Below are positions 56,694 through 64,000 of a stretch of 64,000 nucleotides of DNA, in pieces. Under the pieces are notes generated by a model. The model made no database searches and was not told the origin of the DNA. It saw only the letters and a list, made by a program, of their open reading frames with translations. Source of the DNA: Caulobacter endophyticus. GTDB lineage: Bacteria > Pseudomonadota > Alphaproteobacteria > Caulobacterales > Caulobacteraceae. Within the stretch, counting starts at the first letter, position 1. The number at the start of each line of letters is the position of its first letter. The position numbers were made by a program, and so were the translations under genes. The stretch lies in contig NZ_JARQWV010000002.1 in the NCBI RefSeq assembly GCF_029543245.1, positions 243,251 through 307,250 on the forward strand, given 5' to 3'.

Positions 56694-57419
56694 GTGAGAC
56701 CCCGCCTGCTCATCGTCGACCCCGACGTCGACTCCCGCGCCGCCATCACCGCCTTGCTCGGCCGGTTCGACCTGGAAGTGCTCGAGGCCGCCTCGGCCCG
56801 CGAGATGGACCAGATCCTGGGCCGCACCCAGATCGAGCTGGTCGTCATGGACATCCTGCTGCCTGACGAGGCCGGCCTGTCGGTCTGCGCCCGCCTGCGC
56901 CGCCTCAACCCTGCGCCGGGCGTGGTGGTGGTCAGCGCCGTCGACGACGAGAGCGACGTGGTGGTCGGCCTGGAAATGGGCGTCGACGACTATATCGCCA
57001 AGCCGTTCCGGCCGCGCGAGACCGCCGCCCGCATCCGCGCCGCCGTGCGCCGCCGCCAGGCCTGGCGCGCGCCCGAGCCGGTGGCCGCCCCGCCGGTTTA
57101 CCAGTTCAGCGGCTGGCGGCTGAACGTGGCCACCCACGAGCTGTTCGACCCGCGCGGCGACTCGGTGAACCTGTCGTCGGCCGAGTTCCTGGTGCTGTGG
57201 ACCCTGGTGGCCAAGCCCCAGCAGATCCTGACCCGCGACCAGCTGCAGCAGGGCCCGCCCGAGGCCCGCAGCAAGGCCCCGCCCCAGCAGATCAACGTCA
57301 CCATCAGCCGCCTGCGCAGCAAGCTGCGCCGCGCCGAGGGCGGGGCGCAGATGGTGCGGACGGTGCGCCACGCGGGCTACATGTTCGCGCCCCGGGTGGA
57401 CCGGGTGCACGCGGATTAA
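56694..57419 (+). CDS. OmpR-family response regulator coupled to the autotransporter
   Basis: A 241-residue regulator with a GTG start. The receiver has D9/D11, phospho-acceptor D53 (V-M-D-I-L-L-P), a Ser in V-V-S-A-V-D-D and Lys in I-A-K-P-F. The winged-helix output domain at about 135-235 has L-S-S-A-E-F-L-V-L-W-T-L and N-V-T-I-S-R-L-R-S-K-L. It lies 8 nt after the autotransporter stop and has no adjacent kinase. Feedback on autotransporter expression is inference. Confidence 0.9.
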   Translation: MRPRLLIVDPDVDSRAAITALLGRFDLEVLEAASAREMDQILGRTQIELVVMDILLPDEAGLSVCARLRRLNPAPGVVVVSAVDDESDVVVGLEMGVDDYIAKPFRPRETAARIRAAVRRRQAWRAPEPVAAPPVYQFSGWRLNVATHELFDPRGDSVNLSSAEFLVLWTLVAKPQQILTRDQLQQGPPEARSKAPPQQINVTISRLRSKLRRAEGGAQMVRTVRHAGYMFAPRVDRVHAD

Positions 57420-57563
57420 AACCCTCCCCCTGAAGGGGGAGGTGTCGCCGGAGGCGACGGAGGGGGATGTGGCTTGTGACCTTGGGGCCGCCTCCAGCCT
57501 TGCAGAAACTTCCCCCTCCGACCGCTTCGCGGCCACCTCCCCCTTCGGGGGGAGGGTCTGAAG
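57418..57563. repeat. Nested-hairpin intergenic repeat, copy 4
   Basis: CCTCCCCCTGAAGGGGGAGG and a GTCGCCGGAGGCGAC hairpin on the left are mirrored by a GACCGCTTCGCGGCC-type hairpin and CCTCCCCCTTCGGGGGGAGG on the right. It lies between the OmpR-type gene and the minus-strand lipocalin-size exported gene (convergent). Confidence 0.75.
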
Positions 57564-58067
57564 CTACTTCTTCCGCACGAAGACCAGGCTCTGGTCCGGC
57601 GGGCCGGGTTTGCCGTCGATGTCCTGCTCGACCAGGATGGTGTCGGGCGCGGTGACGCCGACGCGCATGCTCTGGCGGCGGCCGGTCTGGCCGTGGGTCA
57701 TGACCGCCACGCTGGACTGGCCGGTGCGCTCGACGCTGAGGGTCACGAAGTTGAAGTTGACCACGGCCCGGGTCGGCGAGCCGTCCATGAGCGCGTCGGC
57801 GAACTGGATGGCGGCCACGCCCTCGTCGTCCTCCTCGACCAGCGTCCAGGCGATCGCCTTGCCGTCGTCCTTGGTGATGTCGAGCTCGCCGCTGATCGGC
57901 GCGGTTCCGGTCAGGGGCTCGTTGAAGCGCGAGCGCGACAGGTCCAGCGTCCACTTGCCGGCCACGCCCAGCGGACCCGTGGCCGAGGCGGGCGTCTGGG
58001 CGATGGCGGGAGCCGCCAGCAGCAGGCCAAGGGCCGTAAGGGCGGCGGCGGCTTTGAGGTGGGCCAT
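57564..58067 (-). CDS. Exported hypothetical protein
   Basis: A 167-residue protein with a signal peptide (M-A-H-L-K-A-A-A-A, cleavage near A-I-A-Q). The ATG at 58067 has an AGGGAGA ribosome binding site. The mature part begins G-K-W-T-L-D-L-S-R-S-R-F and continues as regular strands ending Q-S-L-V-F-V-R-K-K, which suggests a small beta-barrel of lipocalin size. No motif identifies a ligand or an activity. Confidence 0.82.
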   Translation of the reverse strand: MAHLKAAAALTALGLLLAAPAIAQTPASATGPLGVAGKWTLDLSRSRFNEPLTGTAPISGELDITKDDGKAIAWTLVEEDDEGVAAIQFADALMDGSPTRAVVNFNFVTLSVERTGQSSVAVMTHGQTGRRQSMRVGVTAPDTILVEQDIDGKPGPPDQSLVFVRKK

Positions 58068-58275
58068 GGCGATCTCCCTGGCGCGCCGCATGCGGGGCGG
58101 GTTGGCTTACGAAGGGTCAATGTCGGGGCGCGAGCAGCGTTCGTCCAGAGGCGGCGGCGATGTTTGCGCGAAGGCCTTGCCGAGCGGCCCGTGCGGGAAG
58201 GCCAAGTCTTTTGGGGATTGCCACCGCCCGACGGCGCCGCTCTGGTCGGGACCTCTAGAATCGGAGCCTTCGCCC

Positions 58276-59589
58276 ATGCGCCGTCTGTCGCGTTCGATGC
58301 TGTTCGCCGCCTCGCTGTTCGCGGCCGGCGCCCTCTACGGCCCCGAGGCCGACGCCGCCGAGAAGACCGACACCTCGGTCAAGGCCGTGCAGAAGATCAT
58401 CGGCGGCCCGGGCTTCAAGGCGGCGGTCAAGCAACTGGACGCCGACTATGAGCGGACCGTCGCCGACATCGTCACCCTGACCGAGATCCCCGCGCCGCCC
58501 TTCAAGGAAGAAAAACGCGCCAAGGCCTATCTGGAGATGCTCAAGGCCGTGGGCCTCACCGACGTCGAGATGGACGCCGAGGGCAATGTCATGGGCGTGC
58601 GGGCCGGCACGGCGACCAAGGGCAAGGGCCCGTTCGTGGTCATCGCCGCCCACCTCGACACGGTCTTCCCCGAAGACACCGACGTGAAGGTCAAGCGCGA
58701 GGGGACCAAGCTGTCGGCCCCCGGCATCGGCGACGACACCCGCTCGCTGGCCGTGCTGCTGGCCTATGTGCGGGCCATGGACGCGGCCAAGATCAAGACC
58801 AAGGCCGACATCCTGTTCGTCGGCAACGTGGGCGAGGAGGGGCCGGGCGACCTGCGCGGGGTCAAGCACCTCTTCAATCAGGGCAAGTACAAGGGCCGGA
58901 TCAGCGCCTTCTTCTCGATGGACGGGTCGGATCCGTCGCGGATCGTCGACCGGGGCGTGGGCTCCAAGCGCTATCGCGTCACCTTCAAGGGTCCGGGCGG
59001 CCACAGCTATGGCGCGTTCGGCGTGGTCAACCCGATGACGGCCATGGCCCAGTCGGTGGTCGACCTCTATGCGGTCAAGCCGCCGGTCGATCCCAAGACC
59101 ACCTATTCGGCCAGCGTGGTGGGCGGCGGCACTTCGGTGAACTCGATCCCCAACCAGATCTTCCTGGAGTTCGACATGCGCTCGGAAAGCGCGGCCGAAC
59201 TGGCCAAGCTGGACCAGACCTTCATCGGCATCCTCGACAAGGCCGTGGCCGGCGAGAACGCCGCCCGCTCGACCAAGCCGGGGGTGATCTCCTACGACGC
59301 CAAGGTGATCGGCGAGCGCCCGGCCGGTGGGACGGACCCGCAGGCTGGCATCGTCACGGCGACGGCGGCGGCGATCTCGGCCCTGGGCTTCAAGCCCGAG
59401 CACGAGGCCTCGTCGACCGACGCCAACCTGCCCATGAGCCTGGGTATCCCGGCCATCACCATCGGCGCCGGCGGCAAGGGCGGCCGCGCCCACGCCCTGG
59501 ACGAATGGATCGACGTCGAGAAGGGCGAGAGCCTGAAGGGCATGCAGGTCGGCCTGGCGGCGCTGCTGGCCGTGGCCGGGGTGGAGTAG
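58276..59589 (+). CDS. M20-family metallopeptidase, exported
   Basis: A 437-residue periplasmic peptidase with a signal peptide (M-R-R-L-S-R-S-M-L-F, cleavage near A-D-A-A). The two-zinc site is visible: A-A-H-L-D-T-V-F, G-D-D-T-R, E-E-G-P-G-D, M-D-G-S-D and a C-terminal His in R-A-H-A-L-D-E-W-I-D. The dimerisation/lid domain (G-G-H-S-Y-G-A-F-G) is inserted in the middle. M20 peptidases trim di- and tripeptides or N-acylated amino acids; specificity is unknown. Confidence 0.92.
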   Translation: MRRLSRSMLFAASLFAAGALYGPEADAAEKTDTSVKAVQKIIGGPGFKAAVKQLDADYERTVADIVTLTEIPAPPFKEEKRAKAYLEMLKAVGLTDVEMDAEGNVMGVRAGTATKGKGPFVVIAAHLDTVFPEDTDVKVKREGTKLSAPGIGDDTRSLAVLLAYVRAMDAAKIKTKADILFVGNVGEEGPGDLRGVKHLFNQGKYKGRISAFFSMDGSDPSRIVDRGVGSKRYRVTFKGPGGHSYGAFGVVNPMTAMAQSVVDLYAVKPPVDPKTTYSASVVGGGTSVNSIPNQIFLEFDMRSESAAELAKLDQTFIGILDKAVAGENAARSTKPGVISYDAKVIGERPAGGTDPQAGIVTATAAAISALGFKPEHEASSTDANLPMSLGIPAITIGAGGKGGRAHALDEWIDVEKGESLKGMQVGLAALLAVAGVE

Positions 59590-59597
59590 GGCTCCCA

Positions 59598-59735
59598 AGA
59601 TGCTCCCCCTGAAGGGGGAGCTGTCGCGGAGCGACTGAGGGGGAAGTTGCTGTTGCCGTTCGGGTGCACTGACCTCATCAGGTACTTCCCCCTCCGGCCC
59701 TCCGGGCCACCTCCCCCTTCAGGGGGAGGATCTTG
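59598..59735. repeat. Nested-hairpin intergenic repeat, copy 5
   Basis: CTCCCCCTGAAGGGGGAG and a GTCGCGGAGCGAC hairpin are mirrored by GGCCCTCCGGGCC and CCTCCCCCTTCAGGGGGAGG, spaced by about 60 bp. It starts right after the M20 peptidase stop. Confidence 0.75.
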
Positions 59736-59779
59736 GAGCACGGGCTCGCGATCTCCCGCGCGAATGCGCTGAGTTGATG

Positions 59780-60190
59780 GAGAGGGCGCGGGGCGTCCGG
59801 GCTTCGCCCGGATGTGTGAGTTTCAAGTACCGTTTCGACGAAGCTTAAACGCCCCGCGCGATCGTTTGTCCTCAGGCCGGGGCGCGCAGGCCTCTTCCGC
59901 CTTTTACCCCTTCCCCATGCAGTGCGCCCCGTTTCTTGACGGCCAGGCGTGCATGCGGCGCGGACCCTTGGACGGGCGGGAGCCTAGTCAGGCAAGCTCC
60001 CGATGGATGGGTTTACGTCCCCCATCCTCATTTAAGCTTTCAGGCCCGGCTCTCGCCGCTCCTTCAGCCCCGCTCGATCGCATCCACGTCGCACGCTTCG
60101 GGCCGGATCCTTGCGCCCTCTCCCTGCGACGGGACAGCTGTGATTATGCGGCGTGTTTCAGCGCGTCTGATCCAGGCGCGTGAGAAAGTT
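59780..60190 (-). ncRNA. Candidate structured non-coding RNA
   Basis: This 410-bp stretch has no convincing gene but several perfect stems. GGATGGG/CCCATCC lies at 60005-60011 and 60021-60027. GGGAGC/GCTCCC lies at 59978-59983 and 59996-60001. An 11-bp stem GCGCGGGGCGT/ACGCCCCGCGC (59786-59796 and 59849-59859) encloses a CCGGGCTTCGCCCGG hairpin. The strand is uncertain. It does not match my recollection of tmRNA, RNase P RNA, SRP RNA or 6S RNA. Confidence 0.4.
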
Positions 60191-60261
60191 GCAAGCGGTT
60201 GATTGCGTTCGGGTCTTTTCCCCAAACGCCGGGGATCCACGCGGCTCTATCCCCGTCCGGG

Positions 60262-60480
60262 CCACACCAAACCACGCCTTCCTCGCCCTCGTGGCGAGGA
60301 TCCATGGTTCAGCCCGCTCAGACCTTTCGAGTTCGCCCGCCGTCTGAGCAGCGGCCGACATGGGCCCTCGCCACGAGGGCGAGGGAGGCGGGGGTGTGGT
60401 GGCTTGGGCGGGAGCACTGAACTCATCAGAAAACTTCCCCCACCGGCCTTCGGCCGCCTCCCCCACAGGGGGAGGACCTG
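60262..60480. repeat. Inverted-repeat cluster and nested-hairpin repeat, copy 6 (half)
   Basis: CCTCGCCCTCGTGGCGAGG (60281-60299) is repeated as its complement at 60366-60384; each is itself a 7-bp hairpin. A GCTCAGA/TCTGAGC stem lies between. Positions 60428-60480 hold the right half of the recurrent repeat (CTTCCCCCACCGGCC, then CTCCCCCACAGGGGGAG), next to the flbY stop. Confidence 0.65.
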
Positions 60481-60484
60481 CCGA

Positions 60485-60937
60485 TCACGCCTTGCGGTTC
60501 AGGGTGATGGCGGTCGCGTTGTTGGCGTAGCCGGCGCCTTGGGCGCCGGGGCCGTAGCCGACGGCTTGGGGGCGCTGGGCGGCGATCTCGTTGGCGACGG
60601 CGCGGACGAGGCCCTCGGTAACGGTCTTGGCGGCGGCGATGGCGCGCGACTGGCGGGCCAGCACGGCGTCGAAGGCCTCGGTGGCGCGCACCAGGCGGCG
60701 GCGACGGTCGGGCTGGGCGGCCTGGACCAGGGCGACATTGCCGCGCACCCGGGCCGACTCGTGGCGATAGACATTGGCCAGCTTGGCCGTTTCCTCGACG
60801 TGGCGGGCGGCCTCGTGCGGGCGGCGGGCCTCGAAGGCGGTGGCCTGCTTGGCGATCAGGTCGGTCAGGCGCTCGGTCAGGACGATCAGCTGTTCGACGC
60901 GCTCGTCCGAGGCAGAGAGGGGGGCGGGGCTCATCAT
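60485..60937 (-). CDS. flbY: Flagellar protein FlbY
   Basis: A 150-residue largely helical cytoplasmic protein (A-S-D-E-R-V-E-Q-L-I-V-L-T-E-R-L-T, then a run of alpha-helical heptads), last gene of the flgI-cheL-flbY operon. Its size and helix content recall FlgN-type flagellar chaperones, but the name rests on the Caulobacter gene order as I recall it. The start overlaps the cheL stop by 4 nt. Confidence 0.8.
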   Translation of the reverse strand: MMSPAPLSASDERVEQLIVLTERLTDLIAKQATAFEARRPHEAARHVEETAKLANVYRHESARVRGNVALVQAAQPDRRRRLVRATEAFDAVLARQSRAIAAAKTVTEGLVRAVANEIAAQRPQAVGYGPGAQGAGYANNATAITLNRKA

Positions 60938-61272
60938 TGGGCGACCTCCTGCAGGCCCTGCATCTTCAGCATCTCGCGCTGGACGGTGGAGGCCACGCCG
61001 ATGCCGCCGGCCTTGGTGACTTCCTTGGCCATGGCGTCGGTGAGCAGCGACTTGAACATCTCCTCGCCCTGGCCGCCGCCGAAGGGCTCGGGGGTCTTCA
61101 CGCCCTCGAACATCGACTGCATCATCACCGACAGGAACGAGGCTTCGAACTTCTGCGCCGTTTCCTTGATCTTGCCGCGCTTGAGCAGCTCGGCGGCCGA
61201 GTTGGCGGTGGGCGCGGAGCCGGCGGTCAGTCCGGTGACAGGCGGCGAGGTGAGGGCGAAGGCGCTCATCAC
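60934..61272 (-). CDS. cheL: CheL, rod-binding (FlgJ amino-terminal-like) protein
   Basis: A 112-residue protein homologous to the rod-binding half of FlgJ: K-I-K-E-T-A-Q-K-F-E-A-S-F-L-S-V-M-M-Q-S-M near residue 35, then M-F-K-S-L-L-T-D-A-M-A-K-E-V. The muramidase half of enterobacterial FlgJ is absent, as usual in alphaproteobacteria. It overlaps the flgI stop and the flbY start by 4 nt each. Confidence 0.88.
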   Translation of the reverse strand: MMSAFALTSPPVTGLTAGSAPTANSAAELLKRGKIKETAQKFEASFLSVMMQSMFEGVKTPEPFGGGQGEEMFKSLLTDAMAKEVTKAGGIGVASTVQREMLKMQGLQEVAQ

Positions 61273-62384
61273 ATCACCTCGATGTCGGCTTGCAGGGCGC
61301 CGGCGGCCTTCACCGCCTGCAGGATGGTGATCATGTCGCGCGGGGTGACGCCCAGGGCGTTGAGGCCGCCGACCAGGCTCTTGAGCGACGCGCCGCCGCC
61401 CAGGGTGATCAGCTTCTTGCCCTTTTCCTCGTCGATGCTGACGGCCGACTGCGGGACGACCGTGGTGCGGCCCTGGCTGAACGGGGCGGGCTGGCTGACG
61501 GCCGGGGTCTCCTGGACCGAGATGGTCAGGTTGCCCTGGGCGATGGCCACCTGGCTGATGCGGACGTCGTCGCCCATCACCACCACGCCGTTGACCTCGT
61601 CGATGATCACCTTGGCCGGACCGTCGGGCTCGACTTCCAGGTTCTCGATGGCGGTCACGAAGCTGATCATGTCCATGCCGGCCGGCGAGCGGATGGCGAC
61701 GATGGTCGGGTTCTGGGCCTGGGCGCAGCCCGGGAACTTGGCGTTGACGGCGTCGGCGATGCGGCGCGAGGTCGTGAAATCGGGGTTGCGCAGCGACAGG
61801 CGCAGCTCGCTCATGGCCACCATCTGGAAGCCGGTCTCGCGCTCGACGTCGGCGCCGGCGGCGATGCGGCCGGCGGTCGGCACGCCGCGGCTGATCGAGC
61901 TGCCCGAGGCGCCGCCGGCCGAGACGGCGCCGGTCTGCACCTGGCCCTGGGCGACGGCGTAGGTCTGGCCGTCGGCGCCTTGCAGGGCGGTGACCAGCAG
62001 GGTGCCGCCCTGGAGGCTCTTGGCGTCGCCCATGGCCGAGACCGAGACGTCGATCTTGGAGCCGGTGGCGGCGAACGGCGGCAGCTTGGCCGTGACCATG
62101 ACGGCCGCCGAGTTCTTGGCGTTGAGGTTGGCGTCGCGAACGTTGACGCCCTGGCGCTCCAGCAGGGCTTCCATGCTCTGCTTGGTCATCGGCGCGTTGC
62201 GCAGGCTGTCGCCCGTGCCGTTGAGGCCGGTGACGATGCCGTAGCCGATCAGGTGGTTATCGCGCACGCCTTCGACGGCGACGATGTCCTTGATCCGCGA
62301 CTTGGCGGCGGCCGGACCGGCGACGACGACGGCGGCGGCGAGGGCCAGACCGGCGAGAACGGAGCTGAAAAGTGAACGACGCAT
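61269..62384 (-). CDS. flgI: Flagellar P-ring protein FlgI
   Basis: A 371-residue periplasmic protein that forms the P ring around the rod. The signal peptide is M-R-R-S-L-F-S-S-V-L-A-G, cleaved near P-A-A-A. The mature protein begins K-S-R-I-K-D-I-V-A-V-E-G-V-R-D-N and continues with L-I-G-Y-G-I-V-T-G-L-N-G-T-G-D, the FlgI signature. The ATG at 62384 is used and the longer frame is rejected. A sigma-54 promoter lies 39-54 bp upstream. Confidence 0.96.
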   Translation of the reverse strand: MRRSLFSSVLAGLALAAAVVVAGPAAAKSRIKDIVAVEGVRDNHLIGYGIVTGLNGTGDSLRNAPMTKQSMEALLERQGVNVRDANLNAKNSAAVMVTAKLPPFAATGSKIDVSVSAMGDAKSLQGGTLLVTALQGADGQTYAVAQGQVQTGAVSAGGASGSSISRGVPTAGRIAAGADVERETGFQMVAMSELRLSLRNPDFTTSRRIADAVNAKFPGCAQAQNPTIVAIRSPAGMDMISFVTAIENLEVEPDGPAKVIIDEVNGVVVMGDDVRISQVAIAQGNLTISVQETPAVSQPAPFSQGRTTVVPQSAVSIDEEKGKKLITLGGGASLKSLVGGLNALGVTPRDMITILQAVKAAGALQADIEVM

Positions 62385-62422
62385 GGACTTCCACACCGAG
62401 GACGCAATTCCGTCGCGGCCCA

Positions 62423-62438
62423 TGCCAGAACCGGGCCA
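62423..62438 (-). promoter_or_regulatory. Sigma-54 promoter of flgI-cheL-flbY
   Basis: On the minus strand TGGCCC-GGTTC-TGGCA matches TGGCAC-N5-TTGCA, with GG and GC exactly 10 nt apart. The implied start of transcription is about 27 nt before the flgI ATG. Confidence 0.75.
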
Positions 62439-62498
62439 ACGGAAAAGATGAGGAAAATCAATGGTCCAGGCGGGCAAAAACGCGTGCGACAATCCTGT

Positions 62499-62516
62499 CC
62501 GGCAGATTCTGCCCGG
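62499..62516. promoter_or_regulatory. Candidate FlbD (ftr) enhancer
   Basis: CCGGCAGATTCTGCCCGG is an imperfect palindrome about 90 bp upstream of the flgI start of transcription, where FlbD sites are expected in sigma-54-dependent Caulobacter flagellar promoters. The match to a consensus was not computed. Confidence 0.4.
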
Positions 62517-62518
62517 CA

Positions 62519-62526
62519 TTAACCAT
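62519..62526 (+). promoter_or_regulatory. CtrA half-site for fliX
   Basis: TTAACCAT is the CtrA half-site and lies 93 bp before the fliX ATG, in the gap shared with flgI. Confidence 0.55.
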
Positions 62527-62619
62527 ACCGCAAGCGCGCTTCTCGAATATGAGTTCTCATCGGGGAGCGCGACTCCCTATATGTAGGCGTACAAGACCAG
62601 CGGTGGAGCGACGGTCGTC

Positions 62620-63048
62620 ATGAAGGTTTCGAGCACGGGAGGCGTGGGCGCGGCTGGCGCATCACGCGCGCGGCCGACGGGCGGCGGGTCGAACTTCTCG
62701 CTGCCCAGCGTGGGCGCGGCGGGCGGCGTGGCCGGAACCGCGGCGGCCGGCGGCCTGGCGGGCGTGGGCTCGCTGGACGCCCTGCTGGCCCTGCAGGCCA
62801 ACATGGATCCGACGGAGCGCAAGCGCCGGGCGATCCGCCGGGCCGACGACATTCTCGACATCCTCGACGGCCTGAAGATCGCCGTGCTGGACGGGGAGGT
62901 TTCCCCCAGCACCATCGACAAGCTCAAGCGGGCCGTTCGCGAGCATCGCGAAGCCGTCGACGATCCGAAATTGCAGAGCCTGCTCAACGAGATCGAGACC
63001 CGCGCCGCCGTCGAAGAGGCCAAGCTGGCCGTCATGCGCGGCGCGTGA
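62620..63048 (+). CDS. fliX: Flagellar assembly regulator FliX
   Basis: A 142-residue protein that couples early flagellar assembly to the activity of the sigma-54 activator FlbD. The amino-terminal 60 residues are a Gly/Ala/Ser-rich segment. The conserved part is helical (T-E-R-K-R-R-A-I-R-R-A-D-D-I-L-D-I-L-D-G-L-K, then S-T-I-D-K-L-K-R-A-V). It is divergent from flgI, the known Caulobacter arrangement. Confidence 0.95.
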   Translation: MKVSSTGGVGAAGASRARPTGGGSNFSLPSVGAAGGVAGTAAAGGLAGVGSLDALLALQANMDPTERKRRAIRRADDILDILDGLKIAVLDGEVSPSTIDKLKRAVREHREAVDDPKLQSLLNEIETRAAVEEAKLAVMRGA

Positions 63049-63271
63049 GGAGCAGCGGGATGGAACCTCTGGCCCTTTCCCGCGATTTTACAGCCCCGGT
63101 CGGTGCGGCGAAGCTCGCCGTAAGCGTGAGTCGCCGTCGCCCGCATGGGCGGTTCGCAGGCGCTCGCGCGCCTGAACGCGCCGCTCACGCGACGTTCATT
63201 GAACGGGGCTATCGTTTTGGTATAAGCACACCGCCCGCTGAGGGCGGAGTTCATCGGGGCGTGAGGCGTTG

Positions 63272-63700
63272 ATGCAGACGGCCACTGTTCTTAAAGAACC
63301 GGACACCTATCGTCCTTCGGACGATGAGCCTTTCATGAACGAGCGTCAGCTTGAATATTTCAAGCAGAAGCTGCTCGGCTGGAAGGAAGAGATCCTCCGC
63401 GAATCTCGCGAAACGGTGTCCCATCTTCAGACTGAAACTGAAAACCATGCCGACCTCGCCGACCGGGCGTCGTCGGAAACCGACCGAGCGCTGGAACTGC
63501 GGACCCGCGATCGGCAACGGAAACTGATCTCCAAGATCGACCAGGCGTTGCGCCGCGTCGAAGACGGCAGCTACGGCTACTGCGAAGAGACCGGCGAGCC
63601 TATCGGCCTGGCCCGTCTCGACGCTCGCCCGACGGCGACCCTGAGCCTCGAAGCCCAGGAACGTCACGAGCGCCGCGAGCGCGTCCACCGCGACGACTGA
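63272..63700 (+). CDS. dksA: DksA/TraR-family RNA polymerase-binding factor
   Basis: A 142-residue factor that enters the secondary channel of RNA polymerase and, with ppGpp, adjusts rRNA and amino-acid promoters. The coiled-coil tip D-L-A-D-R-A-S at about residue 61 keeps the functional acidic pair. The globular part has only one of the four zinc-ligand cysteines (C104 in Y-G-Y-C-E-E-T-G), as in other alphaproteobacterial DksA proteins. The ATG at 63272 is used; a TTG one codon earlier is possible. Confidence 0.95.
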   Translation: MQTATVLKEPDTYRPSDDEPFMNERQLEYFKQKLLGWKEEILRESRETVSHLQTETENHADLADRASSETDRALELRTRDRQRKLISKIDQALRRVEDGSYGYCEETGEPIGLARLDARPTATLSLEAQERHERRERVHRDD

Positions 63701-63731
63701 GGCTTTCGGGCCTCGACTGATGTGTTTCAAG

Positions 63732-63763
63732 CGGCCTCGCCCGAAAGGGCGGGGCCGTTTTTT
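63732..63763 (+). terminator. Terminator of dksA
   Basis: CGGCCTCGCCC pairs with GGGCGGGGCCG (one T-G pair) around GAAA, followed by six T. Confidence 0.92.
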
Positions 63764-63769
63764 GTGTCT

Positions 63770-63900
63770 GCGCTGCCCCCTCCGGCCCTCCGGGCCACCT
63801 CCCCCAGAGGGGGAGGATCTAGAAGCGGTCGCTTCTCCTCCCCCGCGAAGCGGGGGAGGGGGACCACGAAGTGGTGGAGGGGGCGAGACTGGGCGCTGTG
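63770..63900. repeat. Nested-hairpin intergenic repeat, copy 7
   Basis: GCCCCCTCCGGCCCTCCGGGCC and CCTCCCCCAGAGGGGGAGG are followed by CTCCCCCGCGAAGCGGGGGAG and CCACGAAGTGG hairpins. It abuts the homopolymer tract. Confidence 0.65.
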
Positions 63901-63905
63901 CCGGC

Positions 63906-63966
63906 GGGGGGGGGGGGCGCCCCCCCCCCCCCCCCGCCCCCCCCCCCCCCCCCCCCCCCCCCCCCG
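63906..63966. other. Low-complexity C/G homopolymer tract
   Basis: A 13-G run is followed by long uninterrupted C runs broken by single G bases. It is unlike anything else in the window and is most likely an assembly or sequencing artefact at a contig end. The last 34 bases after it cannot be trusted. Confidence 0.75.
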
Positions 63967-64000
63967 CGCGGGCGCCGGGGGCGGGAGGGGAGGAAGACGG

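Noticed and set aside
59812..60202. Two overlapping open frames (123 and 88 codons) in the gap before flbY
   Set aside because: Low-quality protein sequence, no ribosome binding site, and the strong stems suggest an RNA or regulatory role instead.
59736..60262. tmRNA, RNase P RNA, SRP RNA or 6S RNA
   Set aside because: No tag reading frame, no T-loop, no conserved RNase P or SRP motifs could be found, so no known RNA family is claimed.
63272..63700. Loss of zinc cysteines in DksA as a novel defect
   Set aside because: Alphaproteobacterial DksA proteins commonly lack these cysteines, so this is expected.

Overview
This is a GC-rich alphaproteobacterial chromosome segment, almost certainly from Caulobacter or a very close relative. 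The evidence is the gene content: tipF, fliX divergent from flgI-cheL-flbY, a cyd oxidase locus fused to fixLJ, a short PutA next to an Lrp-type regulator, and an IF3 gene that appears to start at ATT. The window is mostly ordinary core genome. I see no tRNA or rRNA genes, no CRISPR array, no insertion sequence and no prophage.

Layout. Positions 1-9.5 kb hold a partial gene at the left edge, a GNAT enzyme, an acyl-CoA dehydrogenase, a HAD-MaoC-ribF operon, a trimeric autotransporter adhesin behind an AT-rich promoter island, an ada-2OG oxygenase pair and tipF. Positions 9.7-18.3 kb hold feoAB, a PIN-type toxin-antitoxin pair, a 3-hydroxyacyl-CoA dehydrogenase, a small GNAT and pheST. Positions 18.4-25.6 kb hold rpmI-rplT and infC, separated by an MFS transporter, an isochorismatase/GlxA-type regulator pair, an S9 peptidase and a 2OG oxygenase. 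Positions 25.8-27.8 kb hold a YitT membrane protein, an aldose 1-epimerase and a FixT-like receiver protein.

Positions 28-36.4 kb form an oxygen-response locus. cydD-cydC-fixL-fixJ runs left and cydA-cydB-cydX runs right from a shared promoter region carrying a perfect FNR/FixK box. Positions 36.4-46 kb hold a small conserved gene, a GH5-type mannanase, an alpha/beta hydrolase, a ParDE-type pair with a 15-bp palindrome over the antitoxin start, putA with its divergent Lrp regulator, and an orphan phage-type beta-helix tailspike gene. Positions 46-53 kb hold an XRE regulator, an MFS transporter and a three-unit oxidative aldose pathway (Gfo/Idh sugar dehydrogenase, IlvD/Edd dehydratase, ketoglutarate semialdehyde dehydrogenase); two of its promoters share a 14-bp operator. 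Positions 53-64 kb hold a 23-residue membrane peptide, a classical autotransporter coupled to an OmpR-type regulator, an M20 peptidase, a structured non-coding stretch, the flagellar genes flbY-cheL-flgI/fliX and dksA.

A family of nested-hairpin repeats recurs in at least six or seven intergenic gaps. The extreme right end contains long C homopolymers that look like an assembly or sequencing artefact.
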